From contig JADGGZ010000004.1 in NCBI GenBank assembly GCA_019689675.1, forward strand, positions 1 through 49,666: a DNA stretch of 49,666 nucleotides, given 5' to 3'. The notes below the pieces were generated by a model that searched no databases, was not told the DNA's origin, and worked only from the letters and a program-made list of their open reading frames with translations. The position numbers were made by a program, and so were the translations under genes. Within the stretch, counting starts at the first letter, position 1. The number at the start of each line of letters is the position of its first letter. This document shows positions 1 to 8,092 of the stretch, one piece after another. This DNA comes from Rhodospirillales bacterium (GTDB lineage Bacteria; Pseudomonadota; Alphaproteobacteria; ATCC43930; CGMCC-115725).

Positions 1-358
1 CGCTCTGTCGCCTCCGCCGCGACGTGAGCCCGCCCGGATCCCTTCACGGTAGAGGGGCGCGCATAGGAAGAATTACCAAACAAAACTTCGCCTAACTCGA
101 ACATCTGGAAAAATTGGCGTCGAAAAAAAGACACAAGCCGCACTGGGCAGCGCGACGAAGAAGTTTCTACGTAGACGGGTGTGACCGGAAGGCCGTGGTC
201 ACCCTCCTTGCCGGAGACACACCAGATGATTGTCGAACGCCTCAGGGGCGGAAGCCCAGGACTCGTCTGCAACCACTCGGGCCAACATTGCCGTTGCCCT
301 GAAAATAAAGGATGTTCTCCTAGCAGAAGTGTCGCGAAGTCCGTCCTTGTGCAATGCG

Positions 359-373
359 TTAACCATTTTTTAT
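359..373 (+). promoter_or_regulatory. Candidate CtrA-type site upstream of RTX gene
   Basis: The sequence reads TTAA, seven bases, then TTAT, and it begins with the half-site TTAACCAT. CtrA of Alphaproteobacteria is known to bind TTAA-N7-TTAA and TTAACCAT-like half-sites. This site has one mismatch. It is 214 bp upstream of the RTX start. The nine-base word GCGTTAACC at 356-364 recurs upstream of the genes at 15268 and 16565. Binding is inferred, not shown. Confidence 0.4.
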
Positions 374-446
374 TGCATGGAGGACACGATCCGGCGCCGG
401 CGCCGGTCGGGCATTGCGCAACTTTATTGCTCAGGTGGCGCCGGTG

Positions 447-461
447 TTAAGACGCCATTAG
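447..461 (+). promoter_or_regulatory. Second candidate CtrA-type site upstream of RTX gene
   Basis: TTAA, seven bases, TTAG: one mismatch from TTAA-N7-TTAA. It lies 126 bp upstream of the RTX gene and 73 bp downstream of the first candidate. Two near-consensus sites in one leader make chance less likely, but the AT-richer composition here lowers the weight of each. Confidence 0.35.
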
Positions 462-587
462 GGATCCGGCGGTGAGGCTCCAGTCAGTCTTGGGAGACTC
501 GGTTCTTCTGGCAGATACTTGTCGAACTCTGGCCATGTAGCCCGAACCTGACTCCTAGACTCTATTAATCTTTCAGGGACTTACAGA

Positions 588-1409
588 ATGGCAACACTGG
601 CAGGGGGCGCGTACGATGATTTTCTCAGCGGTACGCGCGGTAACGACCTGATCTTCGGCCTCGACGGGAACGACTTCCTTCTCGCCGGCAAAGGCGACGA
701 TCAGGTCTATGGCGGGAACGGCAACGACCTGCTCTTCGGCGAGCAGGGCAACGACCAGCTCTTCGGAAACGACGGCAACGACATCCTGTTCGGCGGCAAG
801 GGCAAGGATCTGCTGTCGGGCGGCGACGGCGATGACGTCGCATTCGGCAGCGACGGCGACGACAAGATCCTCGGCGGCGCCGGGAACGACTTCGCCGACG
901 GCGGCAAAGGCAACGACCTCATCGACGGCGGCGACGGCAACGATGTGCTGTTCGGCGGCGACGGCCAAGATCTCATCAACGGCGGAGACGGCGACGACTA
1001 TCTCTCCGGCGATGACGGCCACGACTACCTGTTCGGCGGCGCGGGCAATGACCATCTCGCCGGCGGGAAGGGCCACGACACGCTCGTCGGCGGCGACGGC
1101 GACGACACGCTGGTCGGCGGCGCCGGGAACGACATCCTGCTGGGCGGCGCCGGGAACGACACGTTCATCTTCACCGGCGGCGGCGGCAAGGATGTCGTCA
1201 TGGACTTCACGGAAGGCGACATCCTGCAGATCGCGAAGAACATCAACGGTCTCGACGTCACCGCACCCGAGGATCTCGTGGACCGGATCGGCTCCGACCA
1301 CGACGGCAACGCCGTCATCAACCTCGGCCATGGCGATTCGATCACCCTGGTCGGGGTCAGCGCCGACGACGTCCAGGAGAATCCGTCCAACTACATCTCG
1401 ATCACCTGA
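588..1409 (+). CDS. RTX calcium-binding repeat protein, type I secretion substrate
   Basis: A 273-residue protein that is almost entirely RTX nonapeptides. Residues 18-188 form 19 consecutive nine-residue units of the form GNDxLxGGx with no insertion or deletion. Such units fold into a calcium-binding parallel beta-roll outside the cell. Residues from about 189 to the end (starting GNDTFIF) look like the C-terminal cap and uncleaved secretion signal of type I substrates. There is no N-terminal signal peptide and no catalytic domain. The type I exporter genes at 10091-14947 are the obvious route out. A weak AGGGA ribosome site lies about 10 bases before the ATG. Its role is probably structural or adhesive (matrix or S-layer-like); that is inferred. 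Confidence 0.85.
   Translation: MATLAGGAYDDFLSGTRGNDLIFGLDGNDFLLAGKGDDQVYGGNGNDLLFGEQGNDQLFGNDGNDILFGGKGKDLLSGGDGDDVAFGSDGDDKILGGAGNDFADGGKGNDLIDGGDGNDVLFGGDGQDLINGGDGDDYLSGDDGHDYLFGGAGNDHLAGGKGHDTLVGGDGDDTLVGGAGNDILLGGAGNDTFIFTGGGGKDVVMDFTEGDILQIAKNINGLDVTAPEDLVDRIGSDHDGNAVINLGHGDSITLVGVSADDVQENPSNYISIT
639..1151 (+). repeat. 19 in-frame 27-bp units encoding RTX nonapeptides
   Basis: Nineteen units of exactly 27 bases each follow one another without any length change. Each encodes one RTX nonapeptide. The periodicity is of coding origin. Repeats of this kind can recombine, so the copy number may differ between strains. Confidence 0.9.
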
Positions 1410-1422
1410 GTCGAAGCGTGAC

Positions 1423-1450
1423 GCCGCCGCGGCCTTCGTACCGCGGCGGC
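1423..1450 (+). terminator. GC-rich hairpin between RTX gene and glycosyltransferase operon
   Basis: A perfect 10-bp stem (GCCGCCGCGG, 1423-1432, pairing with 1441-1450) with an 8-base loop, starting 14 bp after the RTX stop codon. No T-run follows, so it is not a textbook terminator. It could be a partial terminator, or a 3' stabilising hairpin that lets the RTX message exceed the downstream operon. Confidence 0.45.
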
Positions 1451-1475
1451 CAGCGCGACGAGAGTCATTCCGAGC

Positions 1476-3680
1476 ATGCTGATCCGCGCCCCAGACGCGA
1501 ATCTCGCCGCCAACCTGCTTCTTTCCCCGGCACCCGGCTTCTTTCTCGGCGCCTGGGAATCGCCGAGCGCGCGGCGCGTTGCGATCGCGCTCGCCTCGGG
1601 CGCGCCCGTGCCCCGCCCGGTGGCGACGCTCCGGCTCGAACGGCCGGGCCGCTCCGCGCGGCACGTCGCGGCGTTCCGCTGCGAGGCGGGCGGCGACGAC
1701 GAGATCCTGGTACGCGACGGCGCGGAGATCCTGCTGACCTCGCCGGTCCGCGGCGCAATCGCCGACCCGGCGCCGCTTCTTCAGGGGCTCGATGCTGTGC
1801 TGAAGGCGCAGCTCTTACGCTTTCTTCTCGGCTACTGCCGCAGCGCCTTCCGCCTGTCGGCCGATCGCGACTTCGCCGCGTTCGCGAAGCGTCTTGCGCT
1901 GGCTGCTGCCGCCCCGGCGGCCCCGCTCGTCCCCTTCGCCCGCCTCGGCTCGATCGGAACGCTCTGGCACGGCCCGCTCGAGACGGCGGCGCCGCCGCAC
2001 ACGGTCTTCCTGATCGAGAGTAACCGCGTCAGCGAGAATGCCGTGCCGGCGCTCGCCCGCGCAGAGGACCACGAGATCGCGCTCGCGACCGCTTCCGACG
2101 GGCGCGGCGAGGCGGTGGCCGTGCTCGCCGGCGAAAGCACGATTTCCTGCCGCGTGCTGTCCGCCGCCCGTTCCGTACCGAGCATCGTCGAGCGCGCCGA
2201 GCGGCGCGAGCTCGGCCCTGTCGAGCGCTACTACGTGCTGCGTTTCCTCGGCGCCTTCGCCGCGCATCCGCAGGCGGCGCAGATCGCGAGAAGTCTCGCG
2301 CTCGGCGCGGGCGAGACGCCGCGGCGTCTCGTCGACACGAAGCGGCCGATCGCGGCCGAGCTTGAGCTCGTGATCGACTGTGGCGAAGCAGGCGTTTTCG
2401 CGCGCGGCTGGCTGCGCGACCCTCACGCGCTCGTCAGCGAGGCGACCCTCGTCTCGCCGTTCGGAGAGCGGTCCCTTTCGGCGGTCTGGCACCGCCTCGA
2501 CCGGCCCGACATCGAACGGAAGTTCTCGAAGAATCCGTTCGCCGCGGCGCAACACGGCTTCATCGCCCGCCTCGCCGATCTCCGTGAGCCGATCCCGGCC
2601 CTGCAGCATCGACTGGTCCTGACGGCCGCCGGCGCCCCGATCGAGCTCGTCTCGGCGCCGCGGCCGATGACTGATGCCGAGGCACGGAACGCGGTCCTGG
2701 GCTCGATCTCCGACCGGCAGCTCACGCCCGAAATCCTCGAGCGGACGATCGCGCCGGCCGCGGCGGCCCTCCATGCCCGCGTGATGAGGCGGGAGCGTCG
2801 CCTCGACGTCGTCCCCTTCGGCACGCCGCCGAGCCGGCCGCGGGCGAGCATCATCATCCCGCTCTACCGCAACCTCGATTATCTGCGCTTTCAGCTCGCC
2901 GCTTTCGCGGTCGATGCGGAGATCCGCGAGGCCGAGCTCGTCTTCGTTCTCGACAGCCCCGAGCAGCGCGCGGACGTGGAGCATCTCCTGACAGGGCTTC
3001 ATGCGCTCTACGAGCTGCCGCTGAAGCTCGTCGTGATGCCGGCCAATCTCGGTTACGCGGCCGCCAACAACGCGGGCGCCGGCGTCGCCTCCGGCGAGGC
3101 CCTGCTCCTTCTCAACAGCGACGTCATACCGGTCCGCCCGGGCTGGCTCGGAACGATGCTCGCCGCGCTCGACCGCGACGGGGTCGGCGCGGTCGGACCC
3201 AAGCTCCTGTTCGACGACGGTTCGCTGCAGCACGCCGGGCTCTACTTCGACCGCGACGTCAAGGGCGCCTGGTACAATCGCCATTTCTTCAAGGGATATC
3301 CGCGCGATTTCGCGCCGGCCATGCGCCCGCGCGAGGTGCCAGCCGTGACCGGCGCCGCGTTCCTCGTCCACCGCGCCGTCTACGAGGCCGTGAACGGCCT
3401 CTCGGAAGACTTCATCATCGGCGACTACGAGGACAGCGACCTCTGCCTCAAGATCCGCAGCAAGGGTTACACGATCCGCTACGAACCGCGCGCGGAGCTC
3501 TATCACTTCGAGCGGCAGTCGATCCGGCACCACGCCGGATACACCCGCACCGTCGCGTGCGCCTACAACCGGGCACTCCATTCCGCCCGCTGGGGCGCGA
3601 CGATGGAGGCGGTGATGCGCGGCTTCCGCCTCCCCGCCGCCGCGGAGAACCAGGCCCGCAAGCCGCGCCGGGCCGCTTGA
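1476..3680 (+). CDS. Family 2 glycosyltransferase with N-terminal GW-type module
   Basis: A 734-residue protein with a GT-A (family 2) glycosyltransferase domain from about residue 453 to 710. Its features are: the nucleotide-binding start RASIIIPLYRN; the metal-binding NSD triplet at 547-549 inside LLLLNSDVIP; and the acceptor/base motif YEDSD around 651-655. This is the arrangement of rhamnosyl/hexosyl transferases that extend surface glycans at the cytoplasmic face. Residues 1-280 match nothing I recognise. Around W312 lies a GWLRDP segment followed by RPD and HGF motifs, related to a module in the protein at 5877-8078. It heads an operon with methyltransferase and GT4 genes. Sugar and acceptor cannot be read from sequence. 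No strong ribosome site precedes the ATG. Confidence 0.85.
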   Translation: MLIRAPDANLAANLLLSPAPGFFLGAWESPSARRVAIALASGAPVPRPVATLRLERPGRSARHVAAFRCEAGGDDEILVRDGAEILLTSPVRGAIADPAPLLQGLDAVLKAQLLRFLLGYCRSAFRLSADRDFAAFAKRLALAAAAPAAPLVPFARLGSIGTLWHGPLETAAPPHTVFLIESNRVSENAVPALARAEDHEIALATASDGRGEAVAVLAGESTISCRVLSAARSVPSIVERAERRELGPVERYYVLRFLGAFAAHPQAAQIARSLALGAGETPRRLVDTKRPIAAELELVIDCGEAGVFARGWLRDPHALVSEATLVSPFGERSLSAVWHRLDRPDIERKFSKNPFAAAQHGFIARLADLREPIPALQHRLVLTAAGAPIELVSAPRPMTDAEARNAVLGSISDRQLTPEILERTIAPAAAALHARVMRRERRLDVVPFGTPPSRPRASIIIPLYRNLDYLRFQLAAFAVDAEIREAELVFVLDSPEQRADVEHLLTGLHALYELPLKLVVMPANLGYAAANNAGAGVASGEALLLLNSDVIPVRPGWLGTMLAALDRDGVGAVGPKLLFDDGSLQHAGLYFDRDVKGAWYNRHFFKGYPRDFAPAMRPREVPAVTGAAFLVHRAVYEAVNGLSEDFIIGDYEDSDLCLKIRSKGYTIRYEPRAELYHFERQSIRHHAGYTRTVACAYNRALHSARWGATMEAVMRGFRLPAAAENQARKPRRAA

Positions 3681-3690
3681 GCGCCGAGCG

Positions 3691-4512
3691 ATGCAGACGA
3701 AGGACGTGGCGGTGGACCGCCTCGACGCCCTTGCCGAATTCATCATGGCGAACCGCTACCTGCCGGTGCCGCCGAAGGAGCGGAATTTCGTCGGTGACGG
3801 CGACTACAAGGCGATCGGCGTCGAGTTCCTCCGGCATTTCGTATCGCTCGGCGGGCTGCGGCCGAACGAGCGCGTCCTCGACATCGGTTGCGGCATCGGC
3901 CGGATGGCCCTGCCGCTGACGCTCTATCTCGATCCGGAGTCCGGCTCCTACGAAGGCGTCGACATCGTCGCCGAGGGCATCGCCTGGTGCCAGCGCGCGA
4001 TCTCGCGCGCCTACCCCAATTTCCGCTTCCGTCATCTCGACCTGCGCAACGAACTCTACAACCCGAACGGGTCCGGCTCCGCCGCTTTGGTCCGATTTCC
4101 GTTCGAGGACGGCAGCTTCGACTTCATCATCATGACGTCGGTCCTGACCCATCTCGGGGCCGCGGAGATGGCCGCCTATGCCGCCGAATGCGGTCGTCTT
4201 CTCGCGGCGAACGGACGCTGCTTCGTAACCGCGTTCCTCATGAACGATCACGCTCGCCGCGATCTCGCCCAAGGCCGCGGCCGGATCGGATTCAAGCACG
4301 ACGACCCGGGCCCGGAGTTCCAGGGCATCCCGGACGTGCCGATGGCTGCGGTCGCCTTCGAGGAGAATTTTCTCCTCGCCGCCTTCCGCAGGGCCGGGCT
4401 TCGCCGCCGCCGACCCGCCCGCTACGGCAGCTGGACCGGCCGGAAGAGCGCGGTCTTCCAGGACATCTGCATCTTCGAACGAGAAACGCCTGCCGAAGGA
4501 GGCCAGACGTGA
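3691..4512 (+). CDS. Class I SAM-dependent methyltransferase
   Basis: A 273-residue protein with a Rossmann-type methyltransferase core. The SAM-binding motif I is VLDIGCGIGR near residue 66, an acidic residue follows about 25 residues later in YEGVDIV, and the post-I strand is SFDFIIMTSVLTHL. It starts 10 bp after the glycosyltransferase stop, and its own stop overlaps the GTG start of the next gene, so it is translated within the glycan operon. The setting suggests methylation of a sugar or glycan terminus, which in some O-antigens caps chain growth. That role is inference; the fold assignment is firm. Confidence 0.85.
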   Translation: MQTKDVAVDRLDALAEFIMANRYLPVPPKERNFVGDGDYKAIGVEFLRHFVSLGGLRPNERVLDIGCGIGRMALPLTLYLDPESGSYEGVDIVAEGIAWCQRAISRAYPNFRFRHLDLRNELYNPNGSGSAALVRFPFEDGSFDFIIMTSVLTHLGAAEMAAYAAECGRLLAANGRCFVTAFLMNDHARRDLAQGRGRIGFKHDDPGPEFQGIPDVPMAAVAFEENFLLAAFRRAGLRRRRPARYGSWTGRKSAVFQDICIFERETPAEGGQT

Positions 4513-5843
4513 GCAGCCGCCTGCGCGCGCTCTTCATCGCGCACAACCATCCCGACCTCCATCCCGGCGGCACCGAGATCTTCGCCCGCTCGCTGGCGCG
4601 CTCCTTCAACGCGGGAAGCGAGGTCGAGGCCCTCTTCGTGGGCTGCGTCAACGGCACGCACAGGGCGCCGAAGCCGGGAACGCTCTTTCAGGCGGTCGGG
4701 CGGTCGGGCGACGAGCTTCTTCTCTGGACGGGTCATTTCGACCGCTTCTTCCAGAGCCAGATCGATCTCCACGCGGTCGTCCCGGAGCTGACCGAGCTGC
4801 TGACGACGTTCCGGCCCGACATCGTGCATTTCCATCACACGCTGCTGATCGGCGTCGAGGCGATCGCACTGGTCCGCCGAGTCGTACCGGAGGCGAAGAT
4901 CCTGCTGACGCTTCACGACTACTACGCGATCTGTCCGCAGGAGGGTCAGATGGTGACGGCGCCGGACCGGCGGCTTTGCCACAAGGCGAGCCCCGACGCG
5001 TGCCGCCGGTGCCTGCCGCATCTCACCGAGGACCGCTTCACGCTGCGCGAGCTGCACTTGAAGGCGCTGTTCTCGCTCGTCGATTGCTTCGTCTCGCCGA
5101 GCGAGTTCCTGCGCCGGCGCTACATCGAGTGGGGCATCGCCGAGGATAGGATCGTATGCATCCGCAACGGCATCGAGCCCGCGCCGGTGGCGCCGCCCCG
5201 TCCGATCGCCAACGGCGGCTCGCGCAACCGCTTCGGCTTCTTCGGCCACCTCAATCCCTACAAGGGCGCGCTCGTCGCCATCGAGGCCGCGCGGCGCCTC
5301 GCGGCCGACGGGATCGAGGCCGAGCTCGCCCTTCACGGCAGCGCCGACTTCCAGACCGCCGAGTTCAAGAGCGAGCTCGAGGCCGCGATCGCCGGGGCTC
5401 CCGTCCGCGCGTTCGGCGGCTATGCGCGCGAGGACTTTCCGCGTCTCGTCGCCGACGTCGACTGGGTGGTCGTGCCCTCCGTCTGGTGGGAGAACGCGCC
5501 GCTCGTGATCCAGGAAGCGTTTCGCCACAAGCGGCCCGTGATCTGCAGCAACATCGGCGGCATGGCCGAGATGGTGCGGGACGGCACCGACGGGCTCCAT
5601 TTCCGGGTCGGCGACGCGGCAGACCTCGCCCGCACGATGGCTCTGGCGATGCGCTCCGAGACGCTCTGGGACGATCTTCGCCGGAACATCGCCGCGCCCC
5701 GGACGATCAGGGACGCCGCGCGCGAGCATCTCGAGCTGTACCGCCGCCTCGCCGGGATCGCCGAGCCGCCGCGGCGCGCGCGCCGCTCGCGGGCGACGGC
5801 GCGCGCCGCCGTCGAGGAAGTGTCCTCCGTGCGCATCGCCTAG
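4509..5843 (+). CDS. Family 4 glycosyltransferase (first of two paralogues)
   Basis: A 444-residue GT-B retaining glycosyltransferase. The N-terminal domain has the glycine-rich HPGGTEIF loop. The C-terminal domain has RFGFFGHLNPYKG, and later VIQEAF with IGGMAEMV, the family 4 sugar-nucleotide-binding region. The start is taken as GTG at 4509 because homology begins there (LRALFIAHNHPD) and it overlaps the upstream stop (GTGA). The open frame runs further upstream, but inside the methyltransferase gene. A cysteine pattern C-x14-C-x7-C-x2-C (around ICPQEGQM to CRRC) is shared with the paralogue at 8093. The C-terminus is a basic tail rich in Arg and Ala. The sugar specificity is unknown. Confidence 0.85.
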   Translation: MSSRLRALFIAHNHPDLHPGGTEIFARSLARSFNAGSEVEALFVGCVNGTHRAPKPGTLFQAVGRSGDELLLWTGHFDRFFQSQIDLHAVVPELTELLTTFRPDIVHFHHTLLIGVEAIALVRRVVPEAKILLTLHDYYAICPQEGQMVTAPDRRLCHKASPDACRRCLPHLTEDRFTLRELHLKALFSLVDCFVSPSEFLRRRYIEWGIAEDRIVCIRNGIEPAPVAPPRPIANGGSRNRFGFFGHLNPYKGALVAIEAARRLAADGIEAELALHGSADFQTAEFKSELEAAIAGAPVRAFGGYAREDFPRLVADVDWVVVPSVWWENAPLVIQEAFRHKRPVICSNIGGMAEMVRDGTDGLHFRVGDAADLARTMALAMRSETLWDDLRRNIAAPRTIRDAAREHLELYRRLAGIAEPPRRARRSRATARAAVEEVSSVRIA

Positions 5844-5876
5844 CTCTCACCTTTCTCGTTGCGCGCTTCGAAACCC

Positions 5877-8078
5877 ATGTCTTCGACTTCCGACAGCATC
5901 TCCGCCGCCGAGCGCCTGGGCGAGGTCATCGTCGCCTCGAGGCTCACCCCCGACTGCCTGCTTCTTGTCGGCTGGATGTCGCCGCCGATCGCGCAGGAGG
6001 GGCGGGTCGCGGTCGAGGCGCGGCCGGAGACGGCCGGGAAGTTCCGCGCGGCTTCCTGGCCGCGTGCGGAAGGCGGGAGCTGGTTCGTCGTAGCGGTGCG
6101 TCTTTCCGGCGGCGAGGCCGGCCCGGGAGAGAGGATCCTCATCGCGGCGCCGAAGAGCCCGGCGACGATCGCGTGCCTGCCGGCGGAGTTCCTCGATGCC
6201 GCGGGCTTCGCCGCCGAGATGGTCGTGCGTTTCGGCCCGCACGCGCCGCAGGCGGCGGCCTATCTCGTCGAGAGTTTCGGCGCGGCGGCCCGCAGCATCG
6301 ATACGGTACGCCAGTTCCTCGCGACGCTTCTCGATGCAGTGACGGGCGACGACGGCGCGATCGAACTCGCCGGCCAGTTCGGGTCGGATGCCGTCTTCGT
6401 TCAGGGCTGGACGCGCGACATGATCCCGGGCGAGACGCACGCGATCATCGCGACCGGGAACACGTTCGAGGCCCATCCGGTGCTGCTCGCGGCGTTCGAC
6501 CGCGCGGACCTCAAGGCGCCCGCCGCCGGGCTCGTCGGCGCGATCGGCAATCTCGGCGCGCTCGAGCCCGGCCGTCGCGTCTATCTCCGGGTCGGGGCCG
6601 ACTACAGGCGCCTCGTGCAAGTGCCGCAGGTGCGCTTCCTCGGCGCGAACGACACGCCGGCTCAGCTCCGCGCGATGTTCCCGGCGCTGCGCGGCCCCGA
6701 TGCGGTGCTTGCGGGCTTGCGCGCGCTGCTACGGCCCCGCTTCTCAGGCGAGGACACGGTTTCCAGCCTGCCGATGCCGGTTCGGCTCGCGAGCGATGTC
6801 AGCTTCGTCGTCGACCGCGCCGGATTCTATCTCGCCGGCTGGCTCCTCGACCCGTCCAAACTCGTCACCGCCGTGCGGCTGCGCGGCACGCGCGGCTTCA
6901 GCGAGAGAGTCGATACGATCTGGACGCGCACGGAGCGGCCGGACGTCACGAGCGGCTTCAACGCCAATCCGCTCTTCGCCGGCAAAATCAGCGGCGATCG
7001 GCACGGTTTCGCCGCGTTCGTGCCGACCCGCGGAGCCGCCGTCGCCGGCCAGCGATACTATCTCGAGCTCGAGATCGGCCCGGACCACGCGGCCTTCGCG
7101 CCCCTCGACATGGCCGAGGTCTCGATTCCCGAGGCGCGGCGACGGCTCTTCCGGAGCATCGACCCGTTCAAGCCGTCGAGCGCCATCGTCATCGAGCGTC
7201 AGGCGGGTCGGTTCGTCGCCGCCGTCAACGAGATGCCCGCGTCCACCCCCGCCTTCGACCTTCTCCATGCTGGCGCGCGCGACCCGCGCGTCGCGGTCAT
7301 CCTGCCGATCGTCGACACGCAGGTGCCGGTCGGCGTTCTCCTCTCGCAGTTTGCGCTTTCCCCGCTCGGGCACGACGAGGGCCTCGTGATCGTGGTGGGG
7401 TCCGCATCCGCCGAGCCGATCGTGGCGGGCTTGAGGAAGTACCTCGCCTTCTACGGGCTCGACGCCCGCATCGCCGTCGCGCGGAACGAGGTCGATCTCG
7501 GCGCCGCGTTCGAGGTCGGTGCCGCCGCTACGGCTGCCGAGATCCTCGTCTTCCTGGCGCCGACGGTGCGCGGCCGGCAGCCGGGCTGGATCGGCCGCCT
7601 GGCGAAGCTCGCCGAGAGCGGACCGCTGACCGCGGTCTCGCCGACGCTCCTCTACGAGGATTTCTCAGTACGCTTCGCGGGCGTGGACGACATCACGTTC
7701 GAGGACACGGCGCCGCACGCGCGGCTGCATCTCTCGCACGCCGGCTATCCGATGCAGTGGATCTCCAGGGAGCGCACGCAGCGGACCCTGTCGGGAACCC
7801 TCGAATGCTGCGCCATCGGCCGCGAGGCGTTCGCGCGCCTCCAAGGGTTCGCGGCCGGCTACTCGCTCCCGGGGTTCAAGGCCGCCGATTTCTTCCTTCG
7901 CTTGAGAGCCCTTGGCGGCGAAGTCCTCTGGGCGCCGGAGATCGAGGCTTACGCGCTCGACGACTCGCAGGCGAGCGACGTCCCGGTCCACGCGGCGGAA
8001 GCAGCCGACGGCTGGGGATTCGGCGCGGCATGGCGCGGCCACCTCCCGGCCGGAGAGGCGACGGAGCCCGGCAACTGA
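5877..8078 (+). CDS. GT2-like protein with GW-type modules, probably catalytically inactive
   Basis: A 733-residue protein (ATG at 5877; a TTG at 5859 is possible) laid out like the GT2 at 1476. It has two GW-type segments, at W178 (VQGWTRDM) and W322 (LAGWLLDP). The second is followed by RPDV and HGF motifs as in the 1476 protein. A GT2-like fold begins near residue 469 (DPRVAVILPIV). The catalytic signatures are gone: where the functional paralogue has NSD, this one has A561-P562-T563, and the EDSD acidic motif reads KAAD. The flanking PGW and glycine patterns remain, so it is a diverged paralogue rather than a broken gene. A regulatory, scaffolding or binding role is likely. It lies between the two GT4 genes. 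Confidence 0.75.
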   Translation: MSSTSDSISAAERLGEVIVASRLTPDCLLLVGWMSPPIAQEGRVAVEARPETAGKFRAASWPRAEGGSWFVVAVRLSGGEAGPGERILIAAPKSPATIACLPAEFLDAAGFAAEMVVRFGPHAPQAAAYLVESFGAAARSIDTVRQFLATLLDAVTGDDGAIELAGQFGSDAVFVQGWTRDMIPGETHAIIATGNTFEAHPVLLAAFDRADLKAPAAGLVGAIGNLGALEPGRRVYLRVGADYRRLVQVPQVRFLGANDTPAQLRAMFPALRGPDAVLAGLRALLRPRFSGEDTVSSLPMPVRLASDVSFVVDRAGFYLAGWLLDPSKLVTAVRLRGTRGFSERVDTIWTRTERPDVTSGFNANPLFAGKISGDRHGFAAFVPTRGAAVAGQRYYLELEIGPDHAAFAPLDMAEVSIPEARRRLFRSIDPFKPSSAIVIERQAGRFVAAVNEMPASTPAFDLLHAGARDPRVAVILPIVDTQVPVGVLLSQFALSPLGHDEGLVIVVGSASAEPIVAGLRKYLAFYGLDARIAVARNEVDLGAAFEVGAAATAAEILVFLAPTVRGRQPGWIGRLAKLAESGPLTAVSPTLLYEDFSVRFAGVDDITFEDTAPHARLHLSHAGYPMQWISRERTQRTLSGTLECCAIGREAFARLQGFAAGYSLPGFKAADFFLRLRALGGEVLWAPEIEAYALDDSQASDVPVHAAEAADGWGFGAAWRGHLPAGEATEPGN

Positions 8079-8092
8079 GACAAGGCACCCTC

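Larger units (their letters stand above)
1..587. other. Upstream region of the RTX gene, no convincing gene
   Basis: I see no convincing protein gene here. Short open frames between about 114 and 475 overlap each other in several frames, lack ribosome binding sites and resemble no family. The first nine codons (1-27) end in TGA and could be the tail of a gene that begins outside the window, but that is too short to judge. The stretch is less GC-rich than the coding DNA around it and holds two TTAA-based motifs (359-373 and 447-461), so its likely role is as leader and promoter region for the RTX gene at 588. Confidence 0.5.

Noticed and set aside
114-475. Three small overlapping plus-strand frames
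   Set aside because: No ribosome binding sites, mutually overlapping in different frames and no family resemblance.
639-1151. CRISPR-like regular array
   Set aside because: The period is 27 bp without spacers and the units are in-frame RTX nonapeptides. There are no unique spacers and no cas genes.
573-1664. Long minus-strand frame (363 codons) antisense to the RTX gene
   Set aside because: It mirrors the 27-bp RTX repeats, giving monotonous Val/Ala/Glu-rich translation. GC-rich repeats leave the opposite strand open by chance, and the RTX frame is unmistakable.
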